This document shows positions 18,283 to 25,913 of a DNA stretch of 64,000 bases, in pieces. Source of the DNA: Roseovarius sp. EL26 (lineage in GTDB: Bacteria; Pseudomonadota; Alphaproteobacteria; Rhodobacterales; Rhodobacteraceae); contig NZ_OUMZ01000005.1 of NCBI RefSeq assembly GCF_900327775.1, positions 1 through 64,000 of the forward strand, read 5' to 3'. Each line of letters begins with the position of its first letter. The stretch's first letter is position 1. Both the position numbers and the translations under genes were made by a program. The notes below the pieces were generated by a model. That model had not been told where the DNA came from, made no database searches, and was given only the letters and a program-made list of their open reading frames with translations.

Positions 18283-19416
18283 TCAGCTAATTTTACCTGC
18301 GTACCAGCGCGCGAAACTGGCGACATTCGGTTCTAGATCGGGTTGAAACCGACCTGCGCGCGCATCAGGGTTTTGCAGGCCGCGTTGCTGGTTTTCCAAT
18401 GCCGGGATGTCCTCATTCAAGGCTGCATCCATCCGCTCGAAATAGGCCGCGATTTTCGTATCAAATCCCGGTGAAGCTGCAGTTTCAGGCGGCACGGTGA
18501 TGGTTTGTACTACTTTACAGCGGTTTGGACCCAGTGGATAGGCCTCGTAGATCCATAGTGCATCGGTATTGGCGGCAAAGGTCATGTTTGGAAACACCCA
18601 CGTGTAGCGCGCGCCATCATTGGCTCGTCCTGTCAGGCCCGGCATAGGAGGTAAGGCATTGTCTTGCGCCCCCTCCAACAATCCGCCGGTGCCCTCTGTC
18701 GCGCCAAACTGTGTGGCATAGTCGCCGGTTACGTCATCTGCTGGGTCAGGTTCGGCATAAATGCTGTCGATGGAATCGGGGTGAACATAGGCAAGGTGAT
18801 AGTATTCGTTGAATACCTCTAGGAAAGCTTTCCAGTTGCATTCCACTTCCAGTTCACGTCGGCGGGCAGTGACAAGTGTGTCGAGCGGCCATGCGGCATG
18901 GAGATCAGCAAAATCGCCAAGATGTGTGTCCAGATCTGCGGCGTCAGGGTCAAGGCAGACGAAGACAAAACCAAACCGTTCTTCGGCGCGATAGCGGATC
19001 AAACCGTTTTCGGCTTTATCAAACCCCTCTGTCGCCTCCATATGTGGGGCGGAAACCAACCGACCATCAAGAGCGTAGAACCACGAATGAAACGGGCAGC
19101 GTAAGCCTTTGCAGTTGCCTGCGCCATCGACAAGACGGGCGCTGCGATGACGGCAAGTATTTGCTAAGGCTTGTATTTTTCCATCTTTGTCGCGGGTTAG
19201 AATGATGTTTTGCCCGGCCAGGTCGAGTGTGGTGAAATCACCGGGATTGACCACCTGATCAGCGCGCCCGACGCCGATCCAGCCGCCGCGAAAAATCTTT
19301 GCTAATTCTGAGTTGGCCATCGCGTCAGACGTATAAAATTCTGGTGGGATGGATGATGCCTGCGCTGCCGGTTTTAGGCAGTTTTCAAGCTCTGTGTTCG
19401 GTACCGCGTCTTTCAT
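18283..19416 (-). CDS. Rieske non-heme iron oxygenase, alpha subunit
   Basis: A 377-residue ring-hydroxylating-type oxygenase. The Rieske [2Fe-2S] cluster ligands are Cys88/His90 (CRH) and Cys107/His110 (CPFH). The mononuclear iron site is shown by NEYYHLAYVHPDS, giving the two His, with a later acidic residue expected in the EDIPALENQQ region. Overall it resembles choline/carnitine/glycine-betaine monooxygenase-like enzymes more than aromatic dioxygenases, but the substrate cannot be fixed. No ferredoxin reductase gene is adjacent, so reductase partners must come from elsewhere. It is divergent from the hydroxypyruvate isomerase gene. Confidence 0.88.
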   Translation of the reverse strand: MKDAVPNTELENCLKPAAQASSIPPEFYTSDAMANSELAKIFRGGWIGVGRADQVVNPGDFTTLDLAGQNIILTRDKDGKIQALANTCRHRSARLVDGAGNCKGLRCPFHSWFYALDGRLVSAPHMEATEGFDKAENGLIRYRAEERFGFVFVCLDPDAADLDTHLGDFADLHAAWPLDTLVTARRRELEVECNWKAFLEVFNEYYHLAYVHPDSIDSIYAEPDPADDVTGDYATQFGATEGTGGLLEGAQDNALPPMPGLTGRANDGARYTWVFPNMTFAANTDALWIYEAYPLGPNRCKVVQTITVPPETAASPGFDTKIAAYFERMDAALNEDIPALENQQRGLQNPDARAGRFQPDLEPNVASFARWYAGKIS

Positions 19417-19534
19417 GATCCGCCCTCCCTAATTTGGAGGAATTACGATTGGTTTTTGCGCTCTGGTCTGTTCTGTTTGCGACAAAGGTGGAATTTGCCT
19501 AAGCAACAAAAGAGAGACCACAAAGGTTAACACT

Positions 19535-20293
19535 ATGCCTCGCTTTGCTGCCAATCTGAGCCTGTTGTTTACAGAGCGCCCGTTCCTGAGCCGTTTTGCG
19601 GCGGCCAAGGTGGCAGGGTTTGACGCGGTTGAGATGCTGTTTCCCTATGCGCACCCTAAGGAGCGCATACTGCAAGAGATTGAATTAAATGAACTATCAC
19701 TTGTTTTGATCAACACGGCAGCAGGGGATTGGGAGGCCGGAGAACGTGGGTTTGCGGCCGTGCCAGGCGCGCAAGAGTTATTCCGTACGGGGTTTTTGCA
19801 AGCGCTGGAATGGGCGCAGGATCTGAACGCGCGGTTTGTTCATATCATGGCCGGGAATGCGCAAGGGGCAGAAGCCAAGGAGACATTTGTTGATAACCTG
19901 CGCTGGGCAGTGGATGTGGCGGGGGAGCAGAAACTAACGATTGAGCCAATTAACCCCGTGGATATGCCTTTGTATTTTTTGAATAATTTTGACCTTGCCA
20001 GAGATGTTTTAGAGACTGTGAACGCCGCCAATCTGCACCTACAATTCGATGCCTATCATGCGCATAGAATCACGGGTAACGCTTTGAGGGCATGGGATAA
20101 CTTTGGATCATACGCTGCCCATGTACAGGTTGCTGGTGTCGACGGGCGGCATGAGCCAACCTCGGATATCATTGATTATGCTGAATTTTTTGAAGTGCTG
20201 GATGCAGTAAAATACGCCGGGGTGGTCAGTGGGGAGTATTTCCCAAAAGGCCGAACCGAGGATGGTTTGAGTTGGATACGTTCCACGCTCTGA
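19535..20293 (+). CDS. hyi: Hydroxypyruvate isomerase
   Basis: A 252-residue TIM-barrel protein of the xylose isomerase-like superfamily. The start MPRFAANLSLLFTERPFL is typical of hydroxypyruvate isomerase, which interconverts hydroxypyruvate and tartronate semialdehyde. The two catalytic glutamates fall in LTIEPIN and VSGEYFPKG, and metal ligands in FDAYHA and HVQVAG. Length is close to the 258 residues of E. coli Hyi. It fits with the glycolate oxidase operon 9 kb away in glyoxylate metabolism, although gcl and glxR are not in the window. It could alternatively be one of the related Hyi-like paralogues. Confidence 0.87.
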   Translation: MPRFAANLSLLFTERPFLSRFAAAKVAGFDAVEMLFPYAHPKERILQEIELNELSLVLINTAAGDWEAGERGFAAVPGAQELFRTGFLQALEWAQDLNARFVHIMAGNAQGAEAKETFVDNLRWAVDVAGEQKLTIEPINPVDMPLYFLNNFDLARDVLETVNAANLHLQFDAYHAHRITGNALRAWDNFGSYAAHVQVAGVDGRHEPTSDIIDYAEFFEVLDAVKYAGVVSGEYFPKGRTEDGLSWIRSTL

Positions 20294-20294
20294 A

Positions 20295-20339
20295 TTTGCG
20301 TACAACCTGTACAGGCTGTACGCGGTTTATGTACGCAAA
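20295..20339. repeat. Nested palindromes after hyi
   Basis: TTTGCGTAC (20295-20303) and GTACGCAAA (20331-20339) form a perfect 9-bp inverted repeat. Inside lies the perfect palindrome CCTGTACAGG (20306-20315) and another TGTACGC (20317-20323) that can also pair with GCGTACA. There is no T-run, so this is not a standard terminator; the repeated TGTAC core looks more like clustered protein sites. Confidence 0.5.
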
Positions 20340-20443
20340 ACGACCGCAGTGGTTGGCGCGCACCTGTCGTCATAGCGCACTGTGCCCCAAGCCCCTGTTA
20401 ACCAGAAGTTGAGACATTTGCCGTATCTTCAAAGGGAGTGGCG

Positions 20444-20689
20444 ATGTCAGCGGAAGTGAACTGCCAGAAATTGCGCAACAACTGGCGAGGCTATTTAGAC
20501 CATGTCGCCAGCACAGGTACACGCGTGGTGATCACACGTCACGGGCAGGCGGTGGCGGCATTGGTGAGTTTGCGGGATCTGCGCGCATTAGAAGAAGTGG
20601 ATCAAGGTCGTGAAGAATTTATGGAGGCGCGACATCAGGAACGGATGAAGGCGTATCGGCGGATGCGTCGGGTGATGGAGCGGGAGTAA
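20444..20689 (+). CDS. Phd/YefM-type antitoxin, apparently without toxin
   Basis: An 81-residue protein with the Phd/YefM N-terminal fold: VNCQKLRNNWRGYLDHVAS, then RVVITRHGQAVAALVSLRDL, the usual DNA-binding and dimer half. The C-terminal tail (EEFMEARHQERMKAYRRMRR) is charged and could be the toxin-neutralising part. The ATG at 20444 is preferred over the GTG at 20438 because AAGGGAG lies directly in front. Neither side encodes a Doc, YoeB or RelE-type toxin; the next sequence is a large inverted repeat and then the DpnI-like gene on the other strand. It may be an orphan antitoxin or a stand-alone regulator. Confidence 0.8.
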   Translation: MSAEVNCQKLRNNWRGYLDHVASTGTRVVITRHGQAVAALVSLRDLRALEEVDQGREEFMEARHQERMKAYRRMRRVMERE

Positions 20690-20716
20690 GCATTATTTGG
20701 ATGTATAGCAACAAAA

Positions 20717-20840
20717 GGGTCGCGACCGAGCTGGAGGGCGTTCGGAGCGGCGCGTGGGGCGGATGCGCTGTTTAATGAAGAACGTTGTGCATGTTGAGGG
20801 GGCGCAAACACGCCCTCCAGGGGGAGGTCGGGTGCGACCC
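20717..20840. repeat. Imperfect inverted repeat, REP/MITE-like
   Basis: The left arm (20717-20740) begins GGGTCGCGACC and ends CTGGAGGGCG; the right arm (20811-20840) begins CGCCCTCCAG and ends GGTCGGGTGCGACCC. The arms pair over about 24 positions with a few mismatches and a small bulge, separated by about 70 bp. No transposase is encoded. It could fold as a long RNA or DNA hairpin and resembles a non-autonomous mobile or REP-type element. Whether copies exist elsewhere in the genome cannot be seen here. Confidence 0.6.
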
Positions 20841-20877
20841 GAGACAAACTTGGGTGGATCGATTTTAGGAAATAAGG

Positions 20878-21333
20878 CTAGAATATCCGCACAAAGCGAT
20901 TTTTCAGGTTTTTAATATCTAACTTGAACCCCTGCCAGCCAGCCCTTTTTGCTGTGCTGGATAACGGTTTGCGCGGAACAAACATATCTGGCGTTTGTAG
21001 GTCTTTCGAAAGGAAAAAAATCGAGTGGTGTCGCGTTTCTTCGTTCACCAGCACCACAAACAACGAAAAGTATATCCCAGATTGCATTCGTTCATTCTGC
21101 ACATTCCAAGCTGCGCCAAGGATGGTATCAGGTAAAACATTAATGTTTTTCGAACGTGCGGTTTTAACTTGGGAGAGGTACCCGCAAAAATCACAAATTA
21201 TGTCTGCGCATTTAAAGTTTGTCGGTAGCAGCTTTTGCGTGCCGTTTCTTTTGCAAGACGGGCATTGGCAATTTTTAGCAACAAACGCTTCGCCAAAGTC
21301 ACCTAACGTTTGATATTTGGTTTTCGTTTTCAA
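20878..21333 (-). CDS. DpnI-like nuclease domain protein
   Basis: The frame is open from an ATG at 21420, inside the polA 3' end, but similarity begins only after a TTG at 21333, giving about 151 residues; neither start has a clear ribosome site. The protein matches the catalytic domain of DpnI: a zinc site CPSC (24-27) and CDFC (47-50), the catalytic line Asp44-x10-Gln55-x-Lys57 (ADIICDFCGYLSQVK), and the late block RKPLSSTAKRAGW, nearly the same as in DpnI. Spacing of the active-site residues equals that of DpnI, but Glu is replaced by Gln, as in Mrr-type nucleases. The winged-helix domain that DpnI has at its C-terminus is absent. No methylase is nearby. It follows polA on the same strand. 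Confidence 0.8.
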   Translation of the reverse strand: MKTKTKYQTLGDFGEAFVAKNCQCPSCKRNGTQKLLPTNFKCADIICDFCGYLSQVKTARSKNINVLPDTILGAAWNVQNERMQSGIYFSLFVVLVNEETRHHSIFFLSKDLQTPDMFVPRKPLSSTAKRAGWQGFKLDIKNLKNRFVRIF

Positions 21334-21382
21334 ATTAAGTATCCATGAAAGTGCAAGGTGGCCTTTCGAAGACTGAATACAT

Positions 21383-24187
21383 CTAGTGCGCCTCAGCCCA
21401 GTTCGCGCCCTGACCGGCATCCACGATCAGCGGCACATCAAGATGCACGGCGGGGTTGGCGGCACCTTCCATGACGGTACGGGCGGCGGTGATGAGTTGC
21501 TCTTCGGCACCTGTCTGCACTTCGAACAGCAGTTCGTCGTGGACCTGCAGCAGCATTTTGCACGGGATATCTTTGATCGCGTCCGGCATGCGGATCATGG
21601 CGCGGCGGATGACGTCGGCGGCGGTGCCTTGGATCGGCGCGTTGATGGCCGCACGTTTGGCGAAACCGGCGCGCGGGCCTTTGGCGGCAATCTCAGAGGT
21701 GTTGATCTTGCGGCCAAACAGGGTTTGGACATAGCCGTGCTCTTTGGCGAAACTCACCGTCTCGTCCATATAGGTGCGGATGCCGGGGAAGCGCTCAAAA
21801 TAGCGGTCGATGAACGCCTGCGCCTCGGACCGGGGGATGCGTAGATTGCGCGCCAGACCAAAGCCCGAGATACCGTAGATCACACCAAAGTTGATCGCCT
21901 TGGCCTGACGCCGGACCATCGGATCCATGTTTTCAACAGGCACGCCGAACATTTCAGACGCAGTCATGGCATGAATGTCTATCCCGTCACTGAACGCCTG
22001 TTTTAGGGCATCGATTTTGGCGATGTGGGCGAGGATGCGTAGCTCAATCTGGCTGTAGTCGAGGCTGATCAGCGTATTTCCGGGGGCGGCGATAAACGCC
22101 TCGCGAATGCGGCGGCCTTCCTCAGACCGGACGGGGATGTTTTGCAGGTTCGGATCGGTTGAGGCCATGCGCCCGGTGCTGGCCCCGGTTTGTGAATAAG
22201 AGGTGTGGACGCGGCCCGTATCAGGATCGATATGATCCTGCAGGGCGTCGGTGTAGGTGGATTTAAGTTTGCTCAGCTGACGCCAATCCAGCACACGCGC
22301 GGGCAAGTCATGCTCTGTCGCCAGGTCTTCGAGGACATCCGCACCGGTGGCATAGGCCCCAGTCTTGCCCTTTTTACCGCCTTCGATGCCCATTTCGTCA
22401 AACAAAATCTCGCCCAGCTGCTTGGGAGAGCCAACATTGAAGCTGCGCCCGGCAAGTTCATGAATTTCCGCCTCGAGCCCGGCCATTTTCTGGGCGAAGG
22501 TATTGGACATGCGGCTGAGTGTTTCGCGGTCGACCAGAACACCGTGGCGTTCCATCTGCGCCAATACTGGGGACAATGGGCGTTCAAGTGTTTCATAAAC
22601 GGTGGTGACTTGGATGCGATGCAATTCGGGCTTGAACGTCATCCACAGGCGCAGGGTGATGTCGGCATCTTCAGCGGCGTATTTGACGGCCTCGTCAACA
22701 TCGACCTTATCAAAGGTGATCGCGGATTTTCCAGTGCCAAGCAGAGATTTGATCGGGATTGGTGTGTGATTCAGATACCGATCTGACAGTGTGTCCATAC
22801 CATGCCCATGCAGGCCTGCGTGCAGGGCATAGGACATCAGCATGGTGTCATCAAACGGGGCCACATTGACGCCGTAGCGTACAAGGATCTTGGCGTCGTA
22901 TTTCATGTTTTGGCCGATCTTCAGGATGGCCGGATCTTCAAGCACCGGTTTGAGGGCTTTTAGCGTTTCATCAAGATCCAGCTGCCCATCGGCAAGTTTG
23001 TCAGAGCCAAAGAGATCATCTGCTGCACCTTCGCTGTGGGTCAGTGGGATATAGCATGCGGTGCCGGGCGCTGTGGCGAGTGAAATGCCGACAAGATCGG
23101 CCTGCATGTCGTTGAGGCCGGTGGTTTCGGTATCAACTGCAACATAGCCCAGTGCAGTGATCTGAGTGATCCATTTGTGCAGCGCGGCCATGTCCGAGAT
23201 GCGTTCATATTTGTCGGGTTCAATCGTGGGCCATTCGGGGGCGGCGCTGTCGCTGCTTGCGGGCGCGGCAGTATCTTCGATTGCCGGGGCTTCGGCCCCA
23301 AGCGTGTCGGCAACACGTTTGGTGAGGGTGCGGAATTCCATCGCGGACAGAAATTTCAGTAGGACCTCGGCGTCGGGGTCTTTGACCTCAAGATCATCAA
23401 GGGTGAAATTCAGCGGAGTGTTGGCATCCAGCGTGACCAGCTTTTTCGACAGCTCGATCTGTTCGCGTTTTTCCAGCAGGGTCTCACGACGCTTGGGTTG
23501 TTTGATCTCGCCCGCGCGGTCCAGCAGGGTTTCCAGATCACCGTATTCGTTGATCAGCAAAGCGGCGGTTTTGATGCCGATGCCGGGCGCGCCGGGCACG
23601 TTGTCGACGCTGTCTCCAGCTAAAGCCTGTACATCGATCACACGTTCCGGGCCGACGCCGAACTTTTCCTCAACGCCCTCAACATCGATACGGCGGTTTT
23701 TCATGGCGTCGAACATTTCAACGCCGCCGCCAACCAGTTGCATCATGTCTTTGTCAGAGCTGATGATGGTGACACGACCGCCTGCGTCGCGTGCTTGAAC
23801 GGATAGCGTGGCGATGATGTCGTCGGCCTCGTAGCCTTCCATCTCGTGACAAGCGATGTTGAAGGCGCGGGTGGCGTCGCGAGTCAGCGGCATCTGTGGG
23901 CGCAGGTCCTCGGGCATGGCCTCGCGATTGGCTTTGTATTGGTCATAAAGATCGTTGCGGAAGGTATGGCTGCCTTTGTCAAAGATCACGGCCACATGGG
24001 TCGGGGCATCTGGGCCAGCGTTATCCGAGATATAGCGCTGCAACATGTTACAAAAGCCGCTGACCGCACCGATGGGCAGCCCGTCTGATTTGCGGGTGAG
24101 GGGGGGCAGCGCGTGGTAAGCGCGGAAAATGAAGGCTGAGCCGTCGATCAGATGCAAGTGGCATCCTTTGCCGAATTGAGTGGTCAT
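21383..24187 (-). CDS. polA: DNA polymerase I
   Basis: A 934-residue polymerase; the ATG at 24187 is used because the protein MTTQFGKGCHLHLIDGSAF starts like other PolA proteins and AGGGG precedes it, whereas the frame open further upstream is unrelated. All three activities look intact: the 5'-3' exonuclease (HLIDGSAFIFRAYHALP, YEADDIIATL, SSDKDMMQL), the 3'-5' exonuclease (VAVDTETTGLND) and the polymerase (ISLDYSQIELRILAH, RQAKAINFGVIYG, LLQVHDELLFEV). It fills gaps and removes RNA primers during replication and repair. The DpnI-like gene begins near or within its 3' end. Confidence 0.97.
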   Translation of the reverse strand: MTTQFGKGCHLHLIDGSAFIFRAYHALPPLTRKSDGLPIGAVSGFCNMLQRYISDNAGPDAPTHVAVIFDKGSHTFRNDLYDQYKANREAMPEDLRPQMPLTRDATRAFNIACHEMEGYEADDIIATLSVQARDAGGRVTIISSDKDMMQLVGGGVEMFDAMKNRRIDVEGVEEKFGVGPERVIDVQALAGDSVDNVPGAPGIGIKTAALLINEYGDLETLLDRAGEIKQPKRRETLLEKREQIELSKKLVTLDANTPLNFTLDDLEVKDPDAEVLLKFLSAMEFRTLTKRVADTLGAEAPAIEDTAAPASSDSAAPEWPTIEPDKYERISDMAALHKWITQITALGYVAVDTETTGLNDMQADLVGISLATAPGTACYIPLTHSEGAADDLFGSDKLADGQLDLDETLKALKPVLEDPAILKIGQNMKYDAKILVRYGVNVAPFDDTMLMSYALHAGLHGHGMDTLSDRYLNHTPIPIKSLLGTGKSAITFDKVDVDEAVKYAAEDADITLRLWMTFKPELHRIQVTTVYETLERPLSPVLAQMERHGVLVDRETLSRMSNTFAQKMAGLEAEIHELAGRSFNVGSPKQLGEILFDEMGIEGGKKGKTGAYATGADVLEDLATEHDLPARVLDWRQLSKLKSTYTDALQDHIDPDTGRVHTSYSQTGASTGRMASTDPNLQNIPVRSEEGRRIREAFIAAPGNTLISLDYSQIELRILAHIAKIDALKQAFSDGIDIHAMTASEMFGVPVENMDPMVRRQAKAINFGVIYGISGFGLARNLRIPRSEAQAFIDRYFERFPGIRTYMDETVSFAKEHGYVQTLFGRKINTSEIAAKGPRAGFAKRAAINAPIQGTAADVIRRAMIRMPDAIKDIPCKMLLQVHDELLFEVQTGAEEQLITAARTVMEGAANPAVHLDVPLIVDAGQGANWAEAH

Positions 24188-24355
24188 GCGCGCGCCCCTG
24201 ATGGTTTGTGAATTCGTCTTACCGGTTTTGCCACGAAGTCGTCCGGGCTGCCAGCGGCTTCGTGTAATGGAGAACACAAGATTTCGGAGTCTGACAGAGG
24301 TCACGGTTTTGTGATATGGGTGGTGGGACTTCCATGAACTTATGTGAGCAGACCC

Positions 24356-24565
24356 ATGATTGGCCAGAAAAACAAAGATCAGATCAAACGCCGCTGCCAC
24401 CGGTGCCGCGGATCAGGTCGCGCTCCTTGTCAAATCTGCAATGGGGCCGGACAAGTGATCAAAGGTCGGGATATGCAGGGGCGGCCGAACTTTGATCGTT
24501 GCGACGGATGTTTTGGCATGAAAACTACGCGCTGCGCAATTTGCAGTGGTGAGGGGATGATGTGA
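24356..24565 (+). CDS. Small DnaJ-type zinc-finger protein
   Basis: A 69-residue protein made almost only of four Cys-x2-Cys motifs: CHRCRGSG, CQICNGAG, CDGCFG and CAICSGEG. This is the pattern of the cysteine-rich zinc domain of DnaJ, here as a stand-alone unit without a J domain. It may bind two zinc ions and act in protein folding or RNA binding, but that is inference. The start may be the ATG at 24356 or an upstream GTG at 24344. It is divergent from polA and lies about 170 bp from it. Confidence 0.75.
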   Translation: MIGQKNKDQIKRRCHRCRGSGRAPCQICNGAGQVIKGRDMQGRPNFDRCDGCFGMKTTRCAICSGEGMM

Positions 24566-24626
24566 GTTGTGTAGAGCCAGCCGAATGGGATCTCTTTTAG
24601 TTTAATATCGGTTATCGATCTAAGTT

Positions 24627-25037
24627 CTAATGATCCGTCTCGCACAAGCTATGATCGGCCAAAGTTTCGATAACAGCACATTCACCGACGTTGTGCCCAT
24701 TGCAGGCAGTAATGCGCAGCAGCTCTTTTTCCAGACGCATTAGTTTTTCAATACGGTCGCGCACCTCCTCCAGATGTCGATTGGCGATGGTGTCAGCGGT
24801 GCCGCAGGGGGTTTCGGGGTTTTGGCTCAATTCGATCAGCTCGCGGATGTCATCCAGCGAAAACCCCAGATCACGGGAATGTCGGATAAACGACAACCGT
24901 TGTAGCCCGTCGCGTGAATAGCGGCGTTGGTTGCCTGCCGAGCGCCCTTGTGACGCCAACAGGCCTACTTCCTCATAATACCGGATGGTGGGTACTTTGA
25001 CACCGGTGCGTTTTGACAGCTGGCCGATCGAAAACAT
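24627..25037 (-). CDS. MerR-family metal-responsive regulator
   Basis: A 136-residue MerR regulator starting MFSIGQLSKRTGVKVPTIRYYE. The helix-turn-helix and wing are at residues 1-40, followed by the GLLASQGRSAGNQRRYS segment and the long dimer helix. The C-terminal metal loop has Cys residues in TACNGHNVGECAVIE and at HSLC, resembling ZntR/CadR/PbrR rather than CueR, so Zn, Cd or Pb is the likely signal. The divergent cation efflux gene is the evident target, and the operator-promoter lies between them at 25049-25079. Confidence 0.9.
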   Translation of the reverse strand: MFSIGQLSKRTGVKVPTIRYYEEVGLLASQGRSAGNQRRYSRDGLQRLSFIRHSRDLGFSLDDIRELIELSQNPETPCGTADTIANRHLEEVRDRIEKLMRLEKELLRITACNGHNVGECAVIETLADHSLCETDH

Positions 25038-25048
25038 AAAAAACCCTC

Positions 25049-25079
25049 TTGAACCTCTAGCCCCTAGAGGAATTATATG
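25049..25079 (+). promoter_or_regulatory. MerR-type promoter and operator of the efflux gene
   Basis: TTGAAC (25049-25054) as -35 and TATATG (25074-25079) as -10 are separated by 19 bp, the overlong spacer characteristic of MerR-activated promoters. Inside the spacer is the perfect dyad CCTCTAG-CCC-CTAGAGG (25054-25070). MerR proteins bind such dyads and untwist the spacer on metal binding. The promoter faces the cation efflux gene, whose start lies 25 bp downstream. Confidence 0.9.
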
Positions 25080-25104
25080 TCGGGTTGTCAAAGAAACAAG
25101 GGCG

Positions 25105-25806
25105 ATGACAATGGCGCAAGACACAGTAAGTAGCTGTAATATGGACGAGGTGAAATGCGGATGCTCAGGCAATCCGCAGTTTGACGGTATGGATCCGATG
25201 TATAAGCGGATCCTGTGGTTGGTGATTGCCATCAATGCCACCATGTTCGCGGTTGAGATGTCAGCCGGTAAGTTGGCCGGGTCGCAGGCGTTGCAGGCGG
25301 ATGCGCTGGATTTTCTGGGGGATTCGCTGACCTATGGCCTGAGTCTTGCCGTAATAGGCATGAGCCTGAAGGTGCGTTCCACTGCGGCGCTGCTCAAAGG
25401 TGTCAGCCTATTGCTGATGGGGCTTTGGGTGTTCGGCTCAACCGTCTACCAGGTATTTGTTCTGGGGGTTCCCAAGGCAGAGATCATGGGGATGATTGGC
25501 TTTCTGGCGCTGGCGGCCAATTTGGCGAGCGTCTTGTTGTTGATGAAGTATAAAGACGGCGATGCCAACGTGCGATCTGTCTGGCTGTGTTCACGTAATG
25601 ATGCGATCAGCAATGTGGCGGTGATGCTGGCCAGTGTAGCGGTTTGGTATTCTGCGTCGGCTTGGCCTGATATTCTGGTCGCGTTGATCATGGCGGGGTT
25701 GTTCCTGCGGTCTGCGCAGTTGATCCTGAAACAGGCTTGGGCCGAGTACACCGCAAGTGAAATTTCAGGTCCGGTAGCGGACCATGAACATGATCCTGCA
25801 CACTAA
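25105..25806 (+). CDS. Cation diffusion facilitator-type efflux protein
   Basis: A 233-residue membrane protein with about six helices, of the cation diffusion facilitator/CzcD type that exports Zn, Cd or Co using the proton gradient. It has a short Cys-rich N-terminus (SSCNMDEVKCGCSGN), and metal-site helices contain ADALDFLGDSLTYG and CSRNDAISNVAVM, the equivalents of the H/D-x3-D sites. The C-terminal cytoplasmic domain is reduced to a short tail with HEHDPAH. The start used is the ATG at 25105; an ATG six bases later is also possible. The gene is controlled by the divergent MerR protein. Confidence 0.87.
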   Translation: MTMAQDTVSSCNMDEVKCGCSGNPQFDGMDPMYKRILWLVIAINATMFAVEMSAGKLAGSQALQADALDFLGDSLTYGLSLAVIGMSLKVRSTAALLKGVSLLLMGLWVFGSTVYQVFVLGVPKAEIMGMIGFLALAANLASVLLLMKYKDGDANVRSVWLCSRNDAISNVAVMLASVAVWYSASAWPDILVALIMAGLFLRSAQLILKQAWAEYTASEISGPVADHEHDPAH

Positions 25807-25819
25807 AGTAAGTTTCAGC

Positions 25820-25868
25820 AATGATAGCCAATAGGGTAAGGCGTGATACGCGTTGCCCTATTATCATT
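25820..25868 (+). ncRNA. Structured leader hairpin upstream of ahcY
   Basis: A long hairpin can be drawn: AATGAT (25820-25825) with ATCATT (25863-25868), AATAGGG (25830-25836) with CCCTATT (25856-25862), and inside GCGT-GAT-ACGC (25841-25851). No T-run follows, so it is not a terminator of the efflux gene. It lies 45 bp before the ahcY start and may be a 5'-UTR regulatory RNA. It does not show the sequence core I know for SAH or SAM riboswitches. Confidence 0.45.
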
Positions 25869-25913
25869 GTGGTGCTATCTGCGGTGCAAATTTTGAATGT
25901 AAGGAGCCACCCG

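Noticed and set aside
24188..24400. N-terminal extension of polA by 71 codons
   Set aside because: The extension has no similarity to PolA proteins and would run into the small zinc-finger gene on the other strand.
25807..25913. SAH or SAM riboswitch in front of ahcY
   Set aside because: The hairpin is real but the conserved cores known for these riboswitch classes are not visible, so it is reported only as an unnamed leader structure.
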